Assembly: GCA_902608795.1 (NCBI GenBank)
Contig: CACLPI010000004.1
Location: 1 to 64,000 of the forward strand
Direction: 5' to 3'
Length of the DNA stretch: 64,000 nt
Origin: an uncultured Bacteroidota bacterium
GTDB lineage: Bacteria > Bacteroidota > Bacteroidia > Flavobacteriales > Flavobacteriaceae
Shown piece by piece: positions 58,552-64,000 of the stretch (the stretch's first letter is position 1; every line of letters starts with the position of its first letter). The position numbers and the translations under genes were made by a program. Under the pieces are notes generated by a model. It made no database searches and was not told the origin of the DNA. It saw only the letters and a program-made list of their open reading frames with translations.

Positions 58552-58962
58552 ATGTACCCAGAAGAAATAGTTTTACCCATGAGAAAACAACTTACCGATC
58601 AAGGATTTAGTGAGCTAAAATCAGTTCATGATGTTGATGAAATGATCTCTAATGAAGGCACAACATTGGTGGTTGTAAATTCTGTTTGTGGATGTGCAGC
58701 AGCTAATGCAAGACCTGGCGCAATTACAAGCTTAATTAATGACAAAAAGCCTGATCATCTAACAACTGCTTTTGCGGGGGTAGATCGAGATGCGGTTGAA
58801 AAAGTCAGGTATTATTTAGCGCCATTTCCTCCTAGCTCACCTGCAATCGCATTATTTAAAAATGGTGAATTAGTACATATGCTTGAAAGACATCATATTG
58901 AGGGTAGATCTGCTGAAATGATTTCTCAAAACTTGAAGGGTGCTTATAACGAGCACTGCTAA
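58552..58962 (+). CDS. Bacilliredoxin (BrxA/BrxB family)
   Basis: A 136-residue thioredoxin-like protein with the CGC motif at 46-48 (VVNSVCGCAAANARPG) and family segments AFAGVDRDAVEKVRYYLAPF, PSSPAIALFKNGELVHMLER and a C-terminal EHC. Bacilliredoxins remove bacillithiol from S-bacillithiolated proteins; Flavobacteriia commonly encode this family. Its stop overlaps the convergent next gene by 4 bases. Confidence 0.95.
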   Translation: MYPEEIVLPMRKQLTDQGFSELKSVHDVDEMISNEGTTLVVVNSVCGCAAANARPGAITSLINDKKPDHLTTAFAGVDRDAVEKVRYYLAPFPPSSPAIALFKNGELVHMLERHHIEGRSAEMISQNLKGAYNEHC

Positions 58963-60980
58963 TTGTAATAACTTAGAATATCAAGGTTAACCTTTTGTTT
59001 TAGTTTATTTAAATTAATTACTTCCGTCTTCTTTATCTCGTTAGGCCTTCCGTAATTTTTAAATACTGTATATTTTATGTACGTTGGATTTGATTCGTCT
59101 TGAATTGAATAATTTTCAATGTTAATTATCCATTTTCCTCTGTCTGATTTCTCAATTATAAATTCCTCAGTATTATATCCATAATTAAGTTCATCTTCTA
59201 ATAGATCTTTGTCATCTAAAACTGTGTGTGACCAGTTATAGTATTTGTTTTTTGGATCAACAAATTGAACATTAAATTCAACTGCTGGATCATTCCAATC
59301 AAAAATAATTCTGTAATCAAAGCCGAAGTTCCTCCAATCATTTTTTGGAACATATGTTTTTAAGCTCTTTAAAGGAAAGGCAGTCTGGGTTAATTTATCA
59401 AACTTAGTCCAATATAGGTGGGCAGCCTCGTTAACAACAGTTTCTTGAAGACCAAGCATATTTATATTCTTTAGCTTATTGTTTAACATTAGATCGTATA
59501 AACTAGCCGCTAATTCATAATCATGATTTTCTTTATAAATCAACACTAGATCTCTGTAAGATTGTTCGTCAAGTGGTCGTATTGAAAGTATTCTCTGATA
59601 TATAATTTTTGCTGTTTGAAAATCTCCAATTTTTTCAAGATGATAAGCAATTGTTTTTAGAGCCTTAGGGTTATCCCTTGCCTTTTTTGCAATTGATTTT
59701 AGTATGCTAACTGCAAATTCTTTGTCTATTTTTTTAAAATAATTAAACGATTCAATGTGGAATAAAACAGATAATTCATAAACTCCAGTACTTAAACTTA
59801 TAAATTGGTTTTTAGCTTCATCAAAAGATTCTGTCGCCTTGTAGTCTTTAATATAATAAGGTATTATGGAATCTAATAATATACTCGGTGTTTGCTCATT
59901 GTAATCATTTCCTTTGACCTTTAAAGTATTTAATAATCTTTGAGCCTTTCTTGATAAAGATTTCATTTTAATTAAAAATACCCCTCCTCTACCTTGACTT
60001 CCATAACGATTTGTTGCTGCTAGTGATCTCAAAAGAGTTATACTCTCTATCTGTTGAGGATCTATAAAATCAGGAACTTCATTATAAATTAAGCCCTCAA
60101 TGTCAAAAATTGCAGCTGCAGAATTATTAATGGAAAGTGACCCGCCCCTTACATAAATTTGAGCCTGATTCCCAGTTGCTGCACCATCCTGATTATATGC
60201 AATTTGTACGTTTGTAAACTTACCACGAATTGCGTCTACTATTGAAACAGCCCCGGGCGAAATATCTTCTGATGTAATCGTGGAGGTTGAGAAACCAATG
60301 GATTTTTTCTTCTTTTTTCCATAACCTGTATCTACTTCGTCACTTAACTCAGTAGTTCCGGTAATAGTTACTTGATCTAGAATTTGGGTATCTGTCTTTA
60401 ATAAAATATACTTGTCATCAAGACTTTCAACAAGTAATTGCTTTTCAATCATTCCTAAATAATTAACAACAATAATATCGTCAAGATTTGCTTTAATTCT
60501 AAAAAAACCTTCAAAATCTGATTTAGCCTCAATTAAAGAATTCTTAATTTTTATTGATGCCCCTTGGATCGGCCCCTTTACACTAAAAACTTTTCCAAAA
60601 ATATAATTGTCTTTAGTGTCTTCTTCATTAAACCATAAACTTGAGTTATTAGCTTTCTTAAGAAAAAATTTATTTGTGTTATTTAAGAATTTGTAAAGAT
60701 TTTGAGCGGTGGTTTTTATTGTATCATATCCATGCGCTGAAATCATAAAAATATCATTGTTTTCAACACTCCTCTGTAAATAATTTACAGAGAATATTCC
60801 TTCTTCGTCAGTTAATGCGCCAATATTTTTATTTAAGAATTTGACTTCGGAGAATTGGATTCCAGTTTGACTTTCATAATCAAGTACTTGAGCATTTATA
60901 TTAATCTCTACAAAATCATCTTGTTGGGAATACAAAAATTGAACTGTAAAAAATATGAGGATTAGGAATGCCTTTTTCAA
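58959..60980 (-). CDS. Barrel-less TonB-plug protein with TPR and DUF2135-like domain
   Basis: A 673-residue secreted protein (signal ending LYSQQ). In order: two carboxypeptidase-regulatory-like domains (~25-110 and ~130-195), a TonB-receptor plug (~215-345, SIVDAIRGKFTNVQIAYN, GQGRGG-type IYVRGGSLSINNSAAAIFDI), then no barrel but a helical TPR-like region (~400-510, AYHLEKIGDFQTAKIIYQRI), and a C-terminal DUF2135-like beta domain (DYRIIFDWNDPAVEFNVQFV, KWIINIENYSI). The plug cannot form a transporter alone; it may be an adaptor or partner for an outer-membrane complex. Domain names partly from memory. Confidence 0.78.
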   Translation of the reverse strand: MKKAFLILIFFTVQFLYSQQDDFVEININAQVLDYESQTGIQFSEVKFLNKNIGALTDEEGIFSVNYLQRSVENNDIFMISAHGYDTIKTTAQNLYKFLNNTNKFFLKKANNSSLWFNEEDTKDNYIFGKVFSVKGPIQGASIKIKNSLIEAKSDFEGFFRIKANLDDIIVVNYLGMIEKQLLVESLDDKYILLKTDTQILDQVTITGTTELSDEVDTGYGKKKKKSIGFSTSTITSEDISPGAVSIVDAIRGKFTNVQIAYNQDGAATGNQAQIYVRGGSLSINNSAAAIFDIEGLIYNEVPDFIDPQQIESITLLRSLAATNRYGSQGRGGVFLIKMKSLSRKAQRLLNTLKVKGNDYNEQTPSILLDSIIPYYIKDYKATESFDEAKNQFISLSTGVYELSVLFHIESFNYFKKIDKEFAVSILKSIAKKARDNPKALKTIAYHLEKIGDFQTAKIIYQRILSIRPLDEQSYRDLVLIYKENHDYELAASLYDLMLNNKLKNINMLGLQETVVNEAAHLYWTKFDKLTQTAFPLKSLKTYVPKNDWRNFGFDYRIIFDWNDPAVEFNVQFVDPKNKYYNWSHTVLDDKDLLEDELNYGYNTEEFIIEKSDRGKWIINIENYSIQDESNPTYIKYTVFKNYGRPNEIKKTEVINLNKLKQKVNLDILSYYN

Positions 60981-61045
60981 AAATCTAAATTTGATGCAAA
61001 TTTCTTATTTTTTTAAAATAGTAGGTGTTAAAAAACACATAATAT

Positions 61046-61822
61046 TTAGTTAAATTCGGGCTTTTTCTTGTTTAAAAAAGCTGATGTTCCCTCAATGAAT
61101 TCTTTTGTTTCAAAACACTTGCTGAATTCATTTATTTCAAATTCAAAACCATTTACATCTTGATGAAAATTAGCATTTATGCTTTTAATTGCATTTTTTA
61201 TAGCATTTGACGAATTTGACAATATTTTTTGGGCAAGTTCTTTAGCAAAAAACATTAGTTGATCTTGAGGGATTTTATAACTTATCAAGCCAAATGCTAA
61301 AGCATCATCAGTGTCTATCATTTTTCCAGTTAAAATCATGTCTAGAGCTCTTCCTTTTCCGATTAGCTGAGGCAATCTTTGAGTACCACCATAGCCAGGA
61401 ATAACTCCTAAAGAAACTTCAGGTAAACCCATTTTAGAATTTTCTGAGGCTATTCTAATATGACATGCCAATGCTATCTCCAATCCTCCACCAAGTGCAT
61501 AGCCATTTATTGCAGCAATTATTGGCTTTGGACAGCTTTCTATAGTTTCGGACAATATTTTATGCCCCGATTCTGAAAGCTCATATGCTTCTTCCATAGA
61601 AAAATTTGCAAACTCTTTTATATCTGCTCCTGCAACAAATGCTTTATCACCAGCTCCAGTTATTATTATTAGCCTTACATCTGGATTTGCAACTGATGAT
61701 TTAACTGCATGGTCTAGTTCTGAAAAAGTTTCAATATTTAAGGCATTTAAGTTTTTTGGTCGATTTATAGAAATTATATTAATTCTATTATCAATTTCAT
61801 ATATAAGATTATTGTATGACAT
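61046..61822 (-). CDS. Enoyl-CoA hydratase/isomerase family protein (crotonase)
   Basis: A 258-residue crotonase-fold enzyme. Oxyanion-hole segments AFVAGADIKEFANF and GYALGGGLEIALACHIRIAS, and the catalytic-Glu region SKMGLPEVSLGVIPGYGGTQRL, are intact with both Glu positions of true enoyl-CoA hydratases. It hydrates 2-enoyl-CoA in fatty-acid or amino-acid catabolism. It starts 5 bases after the histidine kinase stop on the same strand. Confidence 0.94.
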   Translation of the reverse strand: MSYNNLIYEIDNRINIISINRPKNLNALNIETFSELDHAVKSSVANPDVRLIIITGAGDKAFVAGADIKEFANFSMEEAYELSESGHKILSETIESCPKPIIAAINGYALGGGLEIALACHIRIASENSKMGLPEVSLGVIPGYGGTQRLPQLIGKGRALDMILTGKMIDTDDALAFGLISYKIPQDQLMFFAKELAQKILSNSSNAIKNAIKSINANFHQDVNGFEFEINEFSKCFETKEFIEGTSAFLNKKKPEFN

Positions 61823-61827
61823 ATTGG

Positions 61828-63261
61828 TTATTTTTTTGGGAAGGTAATATTAAATGTTGTTCCTACATTGCTCTTTGAATTAAATGTAATACTACCGCTA
61901 TATGCACTGATTATATTTTTTATCATAGATAATCCTAATCCCATCCCACTCGATTTTGTTGTAAAGCTTGGTTCAAATATTTTTTCTGTATCTGTTTTAG
62001 AAATTCCATAACCATTATCTGAAATTGAAATATTTACATCATCGTCTTTTTCAGAAATATTAACGGATATTTCAGGTTTTCTGTCTTCTGGAATTGCTTG
62101 GAATGCATTTTTTAGCAAATTAGTTATAACCCTAATTAGTTGTGTTCTGTCAAAATTAGCTTGTATTTTGTTGGATGAAGAGTTAAAGCTAATTTGGTCT
62201 CTGTTAAAAATATCAATTGCAAGTTCAACCACTTCAACTACATTTAACTCTTCTTTTTTGGGTTCAGGCATCTCTGCAAAATCTGAAAAAGCGGTAGCAA
62301 TTGAGCTCATAGTGTCTATCTGCTGAATCAATGAATCACTAAATTCTTTAATTCTTTTCTTGCTAAACTCTTGCCCTTTACTAAAGCCACGCTCAAAAGT
62401 TTGAATACTTAATCTCATTGGAGTTAACGGATTTTTAATTTCGTGTGCTACTTGCTTTGCCATTTCTCTCCACGCTGTTTCTCTTTCACTTTTTGCTAAT
62501 TTTACTGCACTACTTTTTAATTCATCTATCATGGTATTATAAGAATCAATGAGTGCAACCACTTCTTTGGGTGTGTTTTTGACATTAATTTTAATATTTT
62601 GATTTTGAAGGTTAGTTCTTTTTATAGTTTCGCCAATAGAATCCAATGATTTTGTAACAAAATTTGATATAAAATATGCAATAATAAACGCTATCAAAAT
62701 CATATTACCATGTACAAAGCCTAAGCTAATTAAAAATCCGCTAAGCTCTTCCTTACTGCTTGAATCATCAGCAAAATATGGAATATATATTATACCCAGG
62801 GGTTGATTTTCAAAGTTAGAAACTAAATTATAAGATGATTTAAAGTAGCTTGAGTTTTTATCATCTATTACATACCTTGAGGAATTGTTATTTTGAAAGT
62901 ATTCTAAAATTTCTTGATCCAAAATAGTAGTGCCCCTAACGCCGGTCAAAGCAGTTGAGCTTTTTAATAATACTCCGTCCAAGTTATATAATTCAAATTC
63001 CAAATTATGTACATCAGCCATTTCTAATAACATACTGTTATTTAATGAGTTAATTGAATTTATTCTATTTTTCTGTAACTCATACTTAATATCAACCAGT
63101 AAATTATTTTCTTTCCTTTCTAATCTTCCTTCATGATATTCAGAGTTTTTTTTATTGAATTGGAATAGAGTTACTCCTGCAATCATTATAGATTCAACAA
63201 CAATAAAGACCATCATGTAGTAGAAAATTCTTGAACTTAATGAAATATTATTGTTTGGCAT
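61828..63261 (-). CDS. Membrane sensor histidine kinase (NtrY-like)
   Basis: A 477-residue kinase with two membrane helices (~12-30 and ~175-198) enclosing a ~145-residue extracytoplasmic sensor. A HAMP-like linker (SLDSIGETIKRTN) follows, then the phosphoacceptor H-box AKQVAHEIKNPLTPMRLSIQ and the ATPase domain with N-box VITNLLKNAFQAIP, G1 ISDNGYGI and G2 SSGMGLGLSM. The layout resembles NtrY-type kinases. No response regulator is adjacent; it is followed by the crotonase gene. Confidence 0.93.
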   Translation of the reverse strand: MPNNNISLSSRIFYYMMVFIVVESIMIAGVTLFQFNKKNSEYHEGRLERKENNLLVDIKYELQKNRINSINSLNNSMLLEMADVHNLEFELYNLDGVLLKSSTALTGVRGTTILDQEILEYFQNNNSSRYVIDDKNSSYFKSSYNLVSNFENQPLGIIYIPYFADDSSSKEELSGFLISLGFVHGNMILIAFIIAYFISNFVTKSLDSIGETIKRTNLQNQNIKINVKNTPKEVVALIDSYNTMIDELKSSAVKLAKSERETAWREMAKQVAHEIKNPLTPMRLSIQTFERGFSKGQEFSKKRIKEFSDSLIQQIDTMSSIATAFSDFAEMPEPKKEELNVVEVVELAIDIFNRDQISFNSSSNKIQANFDRTQLIRVITNLLKNAFQAIPEDRKPEISVNISEKDDDVNISISDNGYGISKTDTEKIFEPSFTTKSSGMGLGLSMIKNIISAYSGSITFNSKSNVGTTFNITFPKK

Positions 63262-63392
63262 TTGTATAATTTGAATTGGTTGGCTGTTAGTTTAAATTAA
63301 ATTTAGTAATAATTTAAAAATCTCGAAATTTTCATAACATCTAAATAAAAATATTTAGAAGATTAAATTCATATCTTTATCAAAAATAATAG

Positions 63393-64000
63393 ATGATGAA
63401 AAAGATTTTAAAATGGACACTAGTTGTTTTGGGAGTTCTTATTTTATTGATTTATATTTTTAATGTCGATTATATTTTTAAGGGTGTTCGAACAATTTAT
63501 TTCACCGGAAATAATACTGCTTTTATATCTGATTATGAATATTTTGATAATAGGGAAGTTAAAAGTTCAAAACCACAGCCATGGGCTCTTCACAATGAAT
63601 ATAATAAAAAATATGAGTCAAATAAACTAAAAAAATTAAATGAGGATAGAAAAACAAAATCATTTTTAGTAATAAAGAACGATAGTATAATTTTTGAAAA
63701 GTATTATCTCGGACATAAGCAAACAGATATTTCAAATACTTTTTCCGTTTCTAAAAGTATTGTAACAAGTATGATGGGTAAAGCTATCATGGAGGGAAAA
63801 ATAAAAGGGTTAAATCAATATGTGAGTGATTTCTATAATGAGTATGAAAAAGGATTAGCCAGTGAGTTAACTATTGGAAATTTAGCTTCGATGTCATCTG
63901 GAATGCAGTGGAGTGAAAAATATTATAATCCGATTAATATAACTTCTGAAAGTTATTTTACAGATGATTTAAGATCAGTTATTTTAAGACAAAAAATTGA
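63393..64000 (+). CDS. Serine hydrolase (class C beta-lactamase fold), cut by window end
   Basis: At least 202 residues from ATG 63393 (or 63396) and open at the window edge. It has an N-terminal membrane anchor (ILKWTLVVLGVLILLIYIF), then FLVIKNDSIIFEKYYLG, and the nucleophile motif SxxK in NTFSVSKSIVTSMMGKAI. LASMSSGMQWSEKYY is typical of family S12/beta-lactamase-related hydrolases. Probably an esterase or peptidase at the membrane; the YxN and KTG-like motifs would lie beyond the edge. Confidence 0.88.
   Translation, partial: MMKKILKWTLVVLGVLILLIYIFNVDYIFKGVRTIYFTGNNTAFISDYEYFDNREVKSSKPQPWALHNEYNKKYESNKLKKLNEDRKTKSFLVIKNDSIIFEKYYLGHKQTDISNTFSVSKSIVTSMMGKAIMEGKIKGLNQYVSDFYNEYEKGLASELTIGNLASMSSGMQWSEKYYNPINITSESYFTDDLRSVILRQKI

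Noticed and set aside
1-64000. Insertion sequences, prophage, plasmid or toxin-antitoxin genes
   Set aside because: No transposase, integrase, phage structural protein, replication protein or recognisable toxin-antitoxin pair was found on reading either strand.

Overview
The window is a visibly AT-rich chromosome segment of a Bacteroidota bacterium, most likely class Flavobacteriia and probably marine. The evidence is a SusC/SusD pair, type IX secretion C-terminal sorting domains (two proteins), many small lipoproteins with a Cys lipobox, TAnnTTTG-type -7 promoter elements, menaquinone and CruF/CrtD-type carotenoid genes, and typical families such as bacilliredoxin, UbiE, RseP and DUF2834. 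I saw no transposase, integrase, phage gene, CRISPR array or rRNA.

Region 1 (0.9-15.7 kb) is one tight polysaccharide utilisation operon: susC, susD, two discoidin-type surface lipoproteins and three GH92 alpha-mannosidases. It ends at a convergent tRNA-Pro(GGG). It resembles loci for high-mannose N-glycans. The third gene carries a frameshift in a run of seven C. About 18 kb away (33.4-34.7 kb) lies a PNGase F-type lipoprotein with all three catalytic acids conserved. It would release the N-glycans that the GH92 enzymes trim.

Region 2 (15.8-37.5 kb) is mostly housekeeping and small secreted genes: cupin/SDR, an NTF2-like lipoprotein with an AhpD-like protein, a FAS1 lipoprotein, a UbiE methyltransferase beside an unusual PAS-UbiA prenyltransferase fusion, cold shock protein, a zinc metalloprotease, a lipoprotein made of six alternating acidic repeats, PepSY/Baeyer-Villiger monooxygenase/PNGase F, and a CNNM-type transporter.

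Region 3 (about 37.8-51.8 kb) is the most unusual part. Many small, mostly plus-strand genes (small membrane proteins, lipoproteins, a Kazal inhibitor, alpha/beta hydrolase, amidating-lyase-like propeller, DinB-like, TonB C-terminal-like, OsmC) are joined by recurring DNA modules. These are a promoter/5'UTR module (at least eight copies), a signal-peptide-coding module giving MKKLILLLFIPLVFAC-like leaders, a second leader type shared by two lipoproteins with different mature parts, an 11-bp motif CCAACATACGA after stop codons (six exact copies), and ATGA junctions between small membrane genes and leader modules. Orphan and truncated leaders are also present. The stretch ends at a tRNA-Asn(GTT). 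It looks like a gene-cassette array or leader-swapping nursery without a visible recombinase. A cruF/crtD carotenoid pair lies inside it in the opposite orientation.

Region 4 (52-64 kb) returns to core genes: steroid 5-alpha-reductase-like protein, RseP, SCO protein, prolyl oligopeptidase, P19-like metal protein, ZIP transporter, bacilliredoxin, a barrel-less TonB-plug/TPR protein, crotonase, a sensor histidine kinase, and a truncated beta-lactamase-fold serine hydrolase at the right edge.
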